Positions 33,387 through 42,087 of a stretch of DNA of 64,000 nucleotides are shown here, piece by piece. A program made the position numbers and the translations under genes. The notes beneath the pieces are model-generated. The model did not search any database and was not told the DNA's origin. It was given only the letters and a program-made list of their open reading frames with translations. Position 1 is the first letter of the stretch; the number at the start of each line of letters is the position of its first letter. Source of the DNA: Aldehydirespirator sp965200005 (GTDB taxonomy: Bacteria > Actinomycetota > Acidimicrobiia > Acidimicrobiales > Aldehydirespiratoraceae); contig OZ241331.1 of NCBI GenBank assembly GCA_965200005.1, positions 2,046,001 to 2,110,000 on the forward strand. The letters run 5' to 3'.

Positions 33387-34973
33387 GTGCAGGTTGAGAT
33401 CTACGACACGACGCTGCGCGACGGCGCGCAGCTAGAAGGGATATCGCTCACGGTCGATGACAAGTTGCGCATCGCCGAGCAACTTGATTATCTCGGTGTC
33501 GCCTATATCGAGGGCGGGTGGCCGGGTTCGAACCCCAAAGACAACGAGTTCTTCCAGCGAGCACAAACCGAACTGAGACTGGAGGTCAGCGAGTTAGTCG
33601 CATTCGGATCAACACGACGACCCAAAGGCAGGGTCGACTCCGACATGGTGCTCACCAATCTGGTTGAAGCGGGTACATCCACGGTTTGCATCGTTGGCAA
33701 GTGTTGGGATTATCACGTACGAGAAGCGTTACGCACCTCACTTGATGAGGGCGTCGCCATGGTTGCGGAGTCTGTTGAGTTCCTAGTCGATCAAGGCAAA
33801 GAAGTGATCTTTGATGCTGAGCACTTTTTCGATGGTTACTTCAACAACCCAGAGTTCAGTTTGCGGGTGATTGAGGCTGCCGCAATGGCGGGAGTCTCAA
33901 CAGTGGTCTTATGTGACACCAATGGCGGAACCCTGCCACCACAGATTGAAGAGTCAGTCGCATCTGTTGTATCGCACGTAGATTGCTCGGTTGGCATCCA
34001 CCTACATAACGACACCGGCTGTGGGGTGGCCAATGCTCTGTGTGCCGTGAGTGCTGGAGCTAGTCACGTGCAAGGCACGATTAATGGCTACGGCGAGCGG
34101 GTCGGCAACTGCGACCTCGTGCCAATCATCGCAAATCTCGAATTAAAGATGGGTTACCAAGCCTTACCTGAAGGACGGCTCCCTCGATTGACTTCGGTCT
34201 CTCATCACGTTGCTGAACTAGTCAACTTGCCGATCAATCCTCAGCAGCCGTACGTAGGGCGCAGTGCATTTGCGCATAAAGCTGGACTGCATGCCAGTGC
34301 CTTGAACCGCCGACGGGATGCCTATGAGCACGTAGAACCGGACTTGGTCGGAAACGGCACACGGGTGCTTGTCTCTGAAATGGCAGGGCGCTCAACCCTC
34401 GAGATGCGAGCCACAGCGCTCGGGTTCAACCTTGACGGGCAAGTTCTCGGTGAAGTGATCGAGACACTCAAGCGCCTTGAACATGCCGGTTATCACTTTG
34501 AGGCAGCAGACGCCTCGCTTGAGTTGCTGATGCGCGGTGCGGCTGGTTGGGAACAGGATTACTTCCGGCTCGAGTCATTTCGGGTACTACTGGATCACCG
34601 TTCAGGCACTGGCGCCCGGGCGTGGAACGATGTTGCTGTTGAGGTTGATACCGAAGCGACTGTGAAGTTGTGGGTCGGTGATGAGCGCCGGGTTGCGGTA
34701 GGTGAGGGGAACGGCCCTGTGAACGCTCTCGACAATGCCTTCCGGACTGCTGTCGGCGACGTCTACCCCGAACTCGAAAGCATCTCGCTGACCGATTACA
34801 AGGTGAGAGTGCTCGACACTCAAAAGGGAACAGCCGCAGTCACGCGTGTGCTGATCGACTCGACCGATGGTGATGACGGTTGGACCACGATCGGGGTCTC
34901 GCACAATATCATCGAGGCCTCATGGCAGGCCCTTTCGGATTCGATCGTTTACGGTCTGCTACGCGCCTGCTAG
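33387..34973 (+). CDS. cimA: (R)-citramalate synthase
   Basis: The 528-residue protein belongs to the LeuA/CimA family with an N-terminal HMGL-like TIM barrel (VEIYDTTLRDGAQLEGISLT; catalytic metal ligands in GIHLHNDTGCGVANAL) and a C-terminal LeuA regulatory domain (from about 400). The opening DTTLRDGAQLEG, the length, and its place after ilvE favour CimA, which condenses pyruvate with acetyl-CoA to start a threonine-independent route to isoleucine. The GTG at 33387 is the start. LeuA and CimA differ at few residues, so the assignment rests on subfamily appearance. Confidence 0.85.
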   Translation: MQVEIYDTTLRDGAQLEGISLTVDDKLRIAEQLDYLGVAYIEGGWPGSNPKDNEFFQRAQTELRLEVSELVAFGSTRRPKGRVDSDMVLTNLVEAGTSTVCIVGKCWDYHVREALRTSLDEGVAMVAESVEFLVDQGKEVIFDAEHFFDGYFNNPEFSLRVIEAAAMAGVSTVVLCDTNGGTLPPQIEESVASVVSHVDCSVGIHLHNDTGCGVANALCAVSAGASHVQGTINGYGERVGNCDLVPIIANLELKMGYQALPEGRLPRLTSVSHHVAELVNLPINPQQPYVGRSAFAHKAGLHASALNRRRDAYEHVEPDLVGNGTRVLVSEMAGRSTLEMRATALGFNLDGQVLGEVIETLKRLEHAGYHFEAADASLELLMRGAAGWEQDYFRLESFRVLLDHRSGTGARAWNDVAVEVDTEATVKLWVGDERRVAVGEGNGPVNALDNAFRTAVGDVYPELESISLTDYKVRVLDTQKGTAAVTRVLIDSTDGDDGWTTIGVSHNIIEASWQALSDSIVYGLLRAC

Positions 34974-35022
34974 AGGCTTAGCCTTCCGCCTCGTGGCTGC
35001 ACCCTCACATGTTCGTGACAAC

Positions 35023-35505
35023 ATGTCGGCTCCTTCGCTTTACCGCTCGCCGCCCCGGCGTCCGCAAGCCTGGTTAGCGGATCGTCCCGGCGAAGTTGTA
35101 GGCCGCGGCCCCAACACTGGAAGCGGCTTCGGGTCGCAAGGCCCCGATCAGGGCTACATGTTGAAGCTCGCCGAGTCGGTCGCCGATCAGGTGATCTTGG
35201 GTGATGGCGAGCGTCTCGATGATGCCATGGCAGGGTGTTGTGCGGTAGCACTGCGCAGAGCATCGATCTTCTCGAGAGGCCCTGTGATCCACGACCTGCG
35301 GCTAGCGCTCGAGTTGTTTGGCTTCCTAACCGAGCCCGATGCGGCACTGCTCGCCAGTCGACGCGACGCCTTTGCAGGTGCTGCCGGTCACCACGGCTAC
35401 CACACCCGCATGCACCTGGCCGGACTTGTACCGGAAGCCACACTCCGCCAAGCCCCTGGCACCCTCTCCGTCAGCCCGCACGAACTCCTCGCACGCAACA
35501 GCTAA
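35023..35505 (+). CDS. Conserved actinobacterial protein of unknown function
   Basis: This 160-residue protein begins MSAPSLYRSPPRRPQAWLAD, followed by RPGEVVGRGPNTGSGFGSQGPDQGYML, then a helical region (LKLAESVADQVIL, VALRRASIFSRGPVIHDLRLALELFGFL). It reads as a conserved acidimicrobial family rather than random sequence, but I cannot assign a function. I chose the ATG at 35023; the open frame continues upstream inside cimA, where homology is not expected. It lies 49 bases after cimA and may be on the same transcript. It overlaps the RDD gene end by four bases. Confidence 0.6.
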   Translation: MSAPSLYRSPPRRPQAWLADRPGEVVGRGPNTGSGFGSQGPDQGYMLKLAESVADQVILGDGERLDDAMAGCCAVALRRASIFSRGPVIHDLRLALELFGFLTEPDAALLASRRDAFAGAAGHHGYHTRMHLAGLVPEATLRQAPGTLSVSPHELLARNS

Positions 35506-35973
35506 CCGCGACTCCGCACAACCATCGTGCCGGCGAGTCTGTCGTGCCACCCGCGCTGGTCCTTGCCCCACAACGCCGACACGTACACGAGCGCGGCGAG
35601 CGGCGGACCGAAGATGAAGAAGGGAAAAAACATCGCTCCGGGCAGGATCCAGCGCCTCAAAGAGAGGCTCCAACCTGGCACAGATCCATCAAGTCTTGAC
35701 GTGACCTTTACACCGAGGATCCACTTCCCTAATGTTCGGCCCCAAAGGGCGACGGGAACAACATCAAACACGACCCAGATTGAGGCCCACGATCAGAGCC
35801 ATGCCGAAGAGGCCAACGCCGCCCGACCACGAGTCTTCTTCAATGAACAGAAACAGAGTGATCAGCGCACCGCCTATTAGAGCATCCAGAGTTCGCGCGA
35901 GAGATCGGCGGCCGACGCCGCCTCGCGTTACCTCCTCACCGCTTAGCAATAGCGCAGACGCGGCATTGCCCAT
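35502..35973 (-). pseudogene. RDD-family membrane protein 2, frameshifted
   Basis: The first frame begins MGNAASALLLSGEEVTRGGV and has the hallmark RR..AR.LDALIGGAL of RDD proteins with two helices, but ends at NLGRV. The second frame, starting near 35771, continues the family with FDVVPVALWGRTLGKWILGV, then RWILPG and the end WGKDQRGWHDRLAGTMVV. Skipping one base near 35768 joins them into a normal RDD protein. The two frames overlap by a GTGTTTGA sequence, so coupling of two products is an alternative, but one helix would be cut mid-protein. The start overlaps the first RDD gene stop by one base (TGATG). Confidence 0.65.
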
Positions 35974-36554
35974 CACTTCATCACAACGATCGTGCCGCCG
36001 AATTGGTCGTGCCAGCCTCGTTGGTCTTTGCCCCAGAACAGCGAAAGGTAGACGATCAAGGAGAGCAGCCAACCCACGCCAGGAATTGCAGTGGAAACAC
36101 CGGGCAGGACCCAACGCTTAACAGAAGAACTCCATCCGGGCACTGATCCATCGACCTGCGCGACGACCTTTATCCCCACGAGCCACTTTCCAACGGTCAT
36201 GCCGAAGAGGGCGATAAGGACTATCTCATATCCGGCCACGGTCAAGCCGTACAGCAGCAAAAGTCCCAGCACACCGATCGCGCCTGCATTCGCTACCACG
36301 CTCACAACTACGAGTCCAATAGAGACACCGACCATCACGAGTATGCCAGCCAGCACGTCGATGATTCAAGCGGCGAGACGGCGGCCGGCGCCGGCGATCT
36401 GGACTCGCTCCCCGCTTAGCAGCAGGGCGTAGCCCGTTGGCACTGGGTAAGGGGCGCTCGAGGAACCCTGTGAGTGTTCAACAGAGTGTTGAGACCACCG
36501 TTCCGGCTCTGAAGGCTCGGGCGGAGGTGGTGGTGGAGGGGGAAGATTGGACAC
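35973..36554 (-). pseudogene. RDD-family membrane protein 1 with internal stop
   Basis: The frame opens with a proline-rich cytoplasmic tail (SNLPPPPPPPPEPSEPE), continues to GAGRRLAA, meets TGA at 36366-36368, and then carries on in the same frame with IIDVLAGILVMVGVSIG and the rest of an RDD domain, ending KDQRGWHDQFGGTIVVMK. The expected residue at the stop is Arg (RRLAARIID is typical), so a CGA to TGA change explains it. A downstream start could give a truncated protein lacking the tail and the RR motif. It is divergent from gltX, with overlapping start regions, and upstream of a second damaged RDD gene. Confidence 0.68.
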
Positions 36555-36573
36555 GGTGACTCCTAGTGCTGCC

Positions 36574-36579
36574 TATGAT
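36574..36579 (+). promoter_or_regulatory. -10 element for leaderless gltX
   Basis: TATGAT lies six bases before the GTG that begins the recognised GltX N-terminus. A TTGGAC at 36548-36553 may be the -35, but the 20-base spacer is long. Confidence 0.5.
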
Positions 36580-36585
36580 CGATCG

Positions 36586-38007
36586 GTGAGCACAACCCGG
36601 GTGCGGTTCGCTCCCGCCCCTACCGGATACCTACATGTTGGGAGTGCTCGCACCGCGCTCTTCAACTGGCTGTTCGCTCGTGGTAGTGGCGCTGAGATGC
36701 TATTGCGTGTTGAGGATACCGATGCCTCACTCAAGTCCCAGGCATATGTAGATGCCATCGTTGAGCCGTTGCGCTGGCTGGGGATCGACACCGATGGCGA
36801 CCCGGTATTCCAATCCGAGCGCCGCGACCTGCATCTAGACGCCATCGGTCAACTCCTTACAGACGGCAAGGCTTACTTCTGTGATCTCACGAGGTCAGAG
36901 ATCGAGCAGCGGTGTGCCGATGCAGGTCTCCCGGTGGGCTATTACGGATGGTCTCGTGATCGCGATGTGAAGGACGGCCCGGGTGTCGTGGTGCGTTTCC
37001 GTTGCCCGGAGAGCGGCGTGACCACGGTCAACGATGTCGTGCGGGGCACTGTCAACTTTGCGAACGAGAATCTTGACGATTTCGTGATCCGCCGTGGCGA
37101 TGGCTCGCCCACGTTTCACATCGCGAACGCTGTCGATGACCACGACATGGGCATCACCCATGTGATCCGCGGCGAAGACCTGCTCAACACGACCCCTCGT
37201 GTGTTGTTGTTGTGGCAGGCACTCGGTTTCGGCACACCGCCGACATATGGGCATCTGCCGCTCCTAGTTGATGCGAAGCGACGCAAGCTCTCCAAGCGGC
37301 GACATGACGTGGGTCTCAGTTACTACCAGCAACGTGGCTACCTACCCGAAGCGATGGTCAACTACCTAGCGTTGCTCGGCTGGTCGCCGCCAGATGGCAC
37401 CGAGATCCACTCACGATCCGAGCTGGCTGAGATGTTCGACTTGAACGCAGTCAAGCCCGCTCCCGCGTTCTTTGATCAAGTCCGTCTAGATCACATCAAC
37501 TCCCACTACATCAGGGCGCTCACGCCCCAGCAGTTCACGAACACGGTTGAGCCGTTCTTGCCTGCTGCTGGCCCCTCGCCTCGCTGGCCAGCCGACCTTT
37601 ATGATCCCGACACGGTGACGGCTCTAGCACCCGAAGTGCAAAAACGCATCTCAACCCTTGATGCCGCTGAGCCATGGCTTGACTGGCTGTTCGTGCCTTC
37701 GATCACCTACAACCAACGTGCCTGGAAGAAGGGAGTCGTGAAGGGCAGGGCAGCCCCCCAGGTGTTGAGGCGCTCACTGGAACGGCTATCCGAAGACGAC
37801 TTTGGCTCGGCATCAAGATTGCAAGAGATCGTCATGGGCATAGGTGATGAACTGACTACCGAACTCGGGCTGAAAGTGCGCTCACAGCCCCCAGTTCGTG
37901 TTGCGATCACCGGCACCAATGCCGGCTTGCCCCTCTGGGAAGCAATGCGCCTACTAGGCAAACAAGAAACCCTCAGCCGACTCCAACAAGCAATCGCCCG
38001 CCTCTAG
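36586..38007 (+). CDS. gltX: Glutamyl-tRNA synthetase
   Basis: This 473-residue class I synthetase has FAPAPTGYLHVGSARTALFN (the HIGH-type motif) at residues 7-26 and KLSKRRHD (the KMSKS-type motif) near 235. Domain order matches bacterial GltX, with the anticodon-binding region at the C-terminus. The GTG at 36586 is the likely start because it precedes the conserved core and has a TATGAT hexamer six bases upstream; the open frame extends 13 codons further. It probably charges tRNA-Glu and, if GatCAB is used, tRNA-Gln. Confidence 0.92.
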   Translation: MSTTRVRFAPAPTGYLHVGSARTALFNWLFARGSGAEMLLRVEDTDASLKSQAYVDAIVEPLRWLGIDTDGDPVFQSERRDLHLDAIGQLLTDGKAYFCDLTRSEIEQRCADAGLPVGYYGWSRDRDVKDGPGVVVRFRCPESGVTTVNDVVRGTVNFANENLDDFVIRRGDGSPTFHIANAVDDHDMGITHVIRGEDLLNTTPRVLLLWQALGFGTPPTYGHLPLLVDAKRRKLSKRRHDVGLSYYQQRGYLPEAMVNYLALLGWSPPDGTEIHSRSELAEMFDLNAVKPAPAFFDQVRLDHINSHYIRALTPQQFTNTVEPFLPAAGPSPRWPADLYDPDTVTALAPEVQKRISTLDAAEPWLDWLFVPSITYNQRAWKKGVVKGRAAPQVLRRSLERLSEDDFGSASRLQEIVMGIGDELTTELGLKVRSQPPVRVAITGTNAGLPLWEAMRLLGKQETLSRLQQAIARL

Positions 38008-38187
38008 CAGCGACCCTCCCGGCCGCTCAGGCTGCGGGTAGCCGGGCAGGGGCGGTTAGATTTTGCACTCTCGGGGTGTGCGTGGCGAAGCAGCTGCCTT
38101 GGGGTGGCCACGAAGACGAAGACCTAACGGTTCGTGGCAATTCGCTTCTGTCATTTGAGCTAGCGCACATCGTTAGGGGACTTGGCG

Positions 38188-38826
38188 ATGAGTGCCCCGG
38201 TCCGTTTCATGGTTGCAGTTGCAGCAGGACTCGCTGCGCTCGCTGCTGTAACTCCTGTTCGTGTTGTTGTTGCTGATCGCATTGCCGAGTCGATTGATGC
38301 ACGGCCGGGGGCCACACAGTCAACATCGGGTGCCGCCAACTCGCTTGTCACCTGGGCCGGCGGCACCTCCGTCGGGGCATCTGCGACAACTGCGACGCAG
38401 CAGGGTCTTCAGGGTCTTGCAGACGTTGTGTTCCGGGTGTTCCGGCCGCCTGTTGACGCTGATGTGTTCGACCCGTTTCGTCCGCCACCTAATCCCTATG
38501 GTCCCGGCAACAGAGGCATCGAGTACGACACGCTTCCTGGTCAACTAGTACTCGCGGCAGCTTCAGGCACGGTCAGCTTTGCGGGCCAGGTCGCCTCAGA
38601 GCTCCACGTGACGGTTGATCACGGCAATGGTCTGCTCAGCAGCTACTCGTACCTGGCAAGCATCAACGTGCAGCGAGGTGAACACGTCAAGCAGTCTCAA
38701 GTAGTTGGGACAACCGGCTCGAAGCGGCTGCACTTTGGGGTGCGCCTCGATGGCGAGTATGTGGATCCCGCCGACTTCTTCGGCGTACCGAGGGTCGTTG
38801 TACGACTCGTCCCGCACTGGACTTGA
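38188..38826 (+). CDS. Secreted M23-like (LytM) protein with degenerate metal site
   Basis: The 212-residue protein starts MSAPVRFMVAVAAGLAALAA, a signal peptide or anchor, and has a C-terminal LytM fold (residues about 105-205): GNRGIEYDTLPGQLVLAAASG, TVSFAGQV, HGNGLLSSYSYL, VGTTGSKRLHFGVRLDG. In active M23 enzymes the first motif reads H-x-G-x-D and the last H-x-H. Here the first histidine is Asn and the Asp is Glu, and only one His remains in RLHFG. It is probably a non-catalytic regulator, like EnvC or NlpD types, acting at the cell wall. The ATG at 38188 has an AGGGGA site nine bases upstream. Confidence 0.75.
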   Translation: MSAPVRFMVAVAAGLAALAAVTPVRVVVADRIAESIDARPGATQSTSGAANSLVTWAGGTSVGASATTATQQGLQGLADVVFRVFRPPVDADVFDPFRPPPNPYGPGNRGIEYDTLPGQLVLAAASGTVSFAGQVASELHVTVDHGNGLLSSYSYLASINVQRGEHVKQSQVVGTTGSKRLHFGVRLDGEYVDPADFFGVPRVVVRLVPHWT

Positions 38827-39037
38827 CCCCACCTGACCCCGAACCCCGATGGCGCCCGTGACCCTTTCCGCGCTGTTAGTCACAGCAGCCCAATACACTC
38901 CCGACGGGTCCTGTCCGGGGCCTAGACGGCATCGCAGGGGTGTCGGCTCATCACTTCGCAACCCGCGCCTTCACCCGGTCGTCTCGCGTCGCCGAAGCGT
39001 CCGGCGCGGGCCACGCACAACCGGGAGAACAAGACAT
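38827..39037 (+). promoter_or_regulatory. rpsB leader region
   Basis: About 210 bases without a supported gene precede rpsB. A long leader is common for rpsB-tsf, which is autoregulated by S2 in several bacteria. CAATACACT near 38891 may contain a -10. I could not identify a conserved fold by eye. Confidence 0.35.
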
Positions 39038-39883
39038 ATGGCCGTTGTAACTATGAGGCAACTCCTCGAAGCCGGCGTTCAGTTCGGTCATCAGACCCGC
39101 CGCTGGAACCCCAAGATGCGGCGCTTCATTCATGGTGATCGCTCCGGCATCCACATCGTCGATCTGCGCCAGACGCTCAAGCATCTCGAACAGGCGTACG
39201 TGTTTATCCGTGACCTCGTGGCCGAAGGCGGCAACGTGTTGTTCATCGGCACCAAAAAACAAGCTCAGGATTCGGTTGAGTCCTTCGCCGAGCGTTGCAA
39301 CATGCCATACGTAAATGAGCGCTGGCAGGGCGGCATGCTCACCAACTTCCACACGATCGCCAAGCGCATCGCCAAGATGAAGGAATACCAGCGCATGCGT
39401 GACTCCGGCGAGTTCGATGCCATGCCCAAAAAGGAGGCACTGCTGCTCGGGCGTGAACTCAAGAAGCTTGAGCGCAACCTCGGTGGCATCCGTGACATGA
39501 CCGAGCGTCCCGGAGCAGTCTTCATTCTTGACACCAAGAAAGAACACATCGCAGTGACCGAGGCCCGCAAGCTTGGCGTGCCGATCGTCGCCGTTGTCGA
39601 TACCAACTGTGATCCAGACCTCGTGGACTTTGTTATTCCAGGTAACGATGACGCCATCCGTTCCGGCAAGTTGATGGCACGGGTCATCTCCGATGCGGTT
39701 CAAGAGGGTCGCTTCATCCACTCCAAACGCAACGAGGCCAACGAGGCCTCCAGGGATCCAATTGCTGAGGCCGAAGTTGCACAGGTTCAGCGTCGCGCCC
39801 GAGCCGAAGCAGCTAAGGCTGCCCGGGCCCGTGACGCTCGAGTAGCCGCAGTAGCGGGAAGGAGGCGTCCAGGTGGCCGTTAG
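39038..39883 (+). CDS. rpsB: 30S ribosomal protein S2
   Basis: The 281-residue protein starts AVVTMRQLLEAGVQFGHQTR and continues with NPKMRRFIHGDRSGIHIVDL, all typical of bS2/uS2. The C-terminal extension after VISDAVQEGRF is basic and Ala/Arg-rich. I chose the ATG at 39038 with a GGGAG site upstream rather than the much longer open frame. It overlaps the start of tsf by 11 bases, so translation is coupled. Confidence 0.96.
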   Translation: MAVVTMRQLLEAGVQFGHQTRRWNPKMRRFIHGDRSGIHIVDLRQTLKHLEQAYVFIRDLVAEGGNVLFIGTKKQAQDSVESFAERCNMPYVNERWQGGMLTNFHTIAKRIAKMKEYQRMRDSGEFDAMPKKEALLLGRELKKLERNLGGIRDMTERPGAVFILDTKKEHIAVTEARKLGVPIVAVVDTNCDPDLVDFVIPGNDDAIRSGKLMARVISDAVQEGRFIHSKRNEANEASRDPIAEAEVAQVQRRARAEAAKAARARDARVAAVAGRRRPGGR

Positions 39884-40667
39884 CGCTCGAGATGTAAAGG
39901 CGCTGCGTGACGCCACCGGCGCGGGGATGATGGATGCCAAGCGCGCCCTTGTCTCAGCCGATGGCGACATGGACACCGCCCGGCAGATCCTGCGGGAACA
40001 AGGCTTAGCCAAAGCCGACGCCCGCTCGGGTCGAGACAACGACCAGGGCGCTGTTGCAGTCGCCATCTCAGACGACGCAACCAGCGCCGCACTCGTGCAA
40101 CTGAAGTGCGAGACCGACTTTTCAGCCAAGAACAACGCCTTCATGTCACTCGTTGAGGCGATGGCAGCGTCGGTTCTCACCGGCGGCACCGAAGCCACTG
40201 CCGGCTATGCGGCCGAACTCGATGACCTCAAGCTCACACTCAAGGAAAACATCGAGGTCGGAGAGGTCAAGCGCCTAATTGCCGCCGAAGGGGCAGAGCT
40301 TGACACCTATGTGCATCGCCAGGACGGTCGGGGCGTCAACGCAGTGGTGGTTGAGGGTCGTGGCGTGCCCGGCGACGCACTACATCAGGTGGCGTTGCAC
40401 ATCGCATTTGCCAAACCGCAGTTCCTAGCCGCTAGCGACGTACCCGCCGATGAAGTAGAGCGGGAACGCGCAGCGCTGCTAGAGATCACCAAGGCCGAAG
40501 GCAAACCAGAACGAGCCTGGGACAAGATCGTGGCAGGACGCATGCGTGGCTGGTACGGCCAGCGGGTGCTGCTAGAGCAGGGCCTCCACGGAGACAAAGT
40601 GCCGGTCAAAAAGAGCATCGGCGGCGGATCCATCTTGCGCTTCGAGCAGGTAGTCATCGGCACATGA
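39873..40667 (+). CDS. tsf: Elongation factor Ts
   Basis: EF-Ts exchanges nucleotide on EF-Tu. The 264-residue protein has the N-terminal UBA-like start (VSARDVKALRDATGAGMMDA) and the core LVQLKCETDFSAKNNAF. The GTG at 39873 follows a strong GGAAGGAGG site located in the end of rpsB. Its stop overlaps the pyrH start by four bases (ATGA). The core length is normal. Confidence 0.95.
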   Translation: MAVSARDVKALRDATGAGMMDAKRALVSADGDMDTARQILREQGLAKADARSGRDNDQGAVAVAISDDATSAALVQLKCETDFSAKNNAFMSLVEAMAASVLTGGTEATAGYAAELDDLKLTLKENIEVGEVKRLIAAEGAELDTYVHRQDGRGVNAVVVEGRGVPGDALHQVALHIAFAKPQFLAASDVPADEVERERAALLEITKAEGKPERAWDKIVAGRMRGWYGQRVLLEQGLHGDKVPVKKSIGGGSILRFEQVVIGT

Positions 40668-41455
40668 CCGTGAGCCACTGTGGCTCGTCACAGTGTCGAA
40701 CACCGCGCTGGCGGCGCGTCCTGCTCAAGCTCTCAGGTGAAGCATTCGCGGGCGACATGGAGTTCGGAATCGACGGTGCCACAGTGCGCCAGATCGCTAC
40801 GGGGATTGTGGTCGCGCGCCGCGAGTTCGATGTTGAGATTGCCGTGGTTGTCGGCGGGGGCAACCTGTGGCGCGGCATCCAGGGAGCCGGCACCGGCATG
40901 GATCGCGCCCAGGCGGACTACATGGGAATGCTGGCCACGGTCATGAACGCCCTGGCACTCCAGGACACCCTCGAGCAACTCGAGCTACCGACCCGGGTTC
41001 AAACAGCTATCCACATGGCTCAGATCGCTGAGCCCTATATTCGCCGCAAAGCCATCCGTCACCTCGAGCGGGGACGGGTAGTGATCTTCGCGGGCGGCAC
41101 GGGCAATCCCTTCTTTACCACCGACACCGCCGCAGCTCTGCGTGCCGCAGAGCTTGATGCCGAAGTTGTGCTCAAAGGCACCCACGGTGGTGTGGACGGC
41201 ATCTACACCGCCGATCCCGAACTTGAACCCGATGCCACTCGCCTTGATCGGGTGACCTATCTTGAGGTGCTGAATCGAGGCTTAGAGGTGATGGATTTCA
41301 CAGCCATCACGGTGTGCATGGATAACGAATTGCCAATCGTCGTGTTTGACCTGATGGGGGGCTGTAATGGTTCGAGCGGCCCGCAGAACCTGCAATTCCT
41401 GCTTGACGGTGCGCGGGTGGGTACCATCGTGGCTCAGGAGGGGCACGGCACATGA
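40664..41455 (+). CDS. pyrH: Uridylate kinase
   Basis: PyrH phosphorylates UMP to UDP for RNA and cell-wall precursor synthesis. The 263-residue amino-acid-kinase-fold protein has RRVLLKLSGEAFAGD near residue 17, VVVGGGNLWRG near 61, and GGTGNPFFTTDTAA near 144. The first 15 residues form a small cysteine-containing extension (SHCGSSQCRTP). It overlaps both tsf and frr by four bases. Confidence 0.95.
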   Translation: MTVSHCGSSQCRTPRWRRVLLKLSGEAFAGDMEFGIDGATVRQIATGIVVARREFDVEIAVVVGGGNLWRGIQGAGTGMDRAQADYMGMLATVMNALALQDTLEQLELPTRVQTAIHMAQIAEPYIRRKAIRHLERGRVVIFAGGTGNPFFTTDTAAALRAAELDAEVVLKGTHGGVDGIYTADPELEPDATRLDRVTYLEVLNRGLEVMDFTAITVCMDNELPIVVFDLMGGCNGSSGPQNLQFLLDGARVGTIVAQEGHGT

Positions 41456-42021
41456 GCGAGGAACTGATTGAGCTAGTACTTGCTGATGCGAATGAGCGGA
41501 TGGATGAGGCCGTAGCTGCGGCACGCCGTGAGTTCTCGACGGTTCGTACCGGCCGCGCCAACTCGGCATTGCTTGAGCGGTTACCCGTCGAGGCGTACGG
41601 CGTGCGGATGTCGATGCTTGAGCTAGTTACGTTCTCGATTCCCGAAGCACGTCAGCTGCTTGTGACCCCCCACGACCCCGCCAACATCGTTGCGATTGAG
41701 CGATCCATCTTGCAGTCGCAACTCGGCCTAGTGCCCAGTAACGACGGCCGCACGATCCGTCTGTCATTCCCTCCGCTCACCGAGGAGCGGCGCCGCCAGT
41801 TAGCGCGTGTGGTCGGCTCAATGGCCGAGCGGTCACGTAATCAGATACGCGGCTTGAGGCGGCAGGGGCGCAAAGATCTCGATGCCGTTGAGAAGGAAGG
41901 CGGCGTCTCAAAGGATCAAATCTCACGAGCCGGTGACCAGCTAGACGTGATGACACGTGCTCACGAGGGCCAGATTGATGCCGCTCTGGCAAATAAAGAG
42001 GAGGAGTTGCTGGAGGTCTGA
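41452..42021 (+). CDS. frr: Ribosome recycling factor
   Basis: RRF splits post-termination ribosomes with EF-G. The 189-residue protein has the family core EFSTVRTGRANSALLE, YGVRMSMLELVTFSIPEARQ and ending helices (LANKEEELLEV). It sits in the standard pyrH-frr-cdsA order, and its ATG overlaps the pyrH stop. Confidence 0.96.
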   Translation: MSEELIELVLADANERMDEAVAAARREFSTVRTGRANSALLERLPVEAYGVRMSMLELVTFSIPEARQLLVTPHDPANIVAIERSILQSQLGLVPSNDGRTIRLSFPPLTEERRRQLARVVGSMAERSRNQIRGLRRQGRKDLDAVEKEGGVSKDQISRAGDQLDVMTRAHEGQIDAALANKEEELLEV

Positions 42022-42087
42022 TTGGGGCATTCAGCCTCGTTGGGTCGTCGGCCACCGACATTAGGAGTTATCGCTAGGAGCCATGGA

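Noticed and set aside
36366..36368. TGA read as a sense codon (recoding) in RDD protein 1
   Set aside because: Many genes in the window, such as rbfA, cimA-neighbourhood genes and the vapC-like toxin, use TGA as a normal stop, and no selenocysteine-type structure was seen. A point mutation is simpler.
38076..38276. A 66-codon plus-strand frame before the M23-like gene, beginning CVAKQLPWGGHEDEDL
   Set aside because: The first half looks somewhat coding, but it ends in a Cys/Ser run read out of frame through the M23-like gene start, and no ribosome site is evident.
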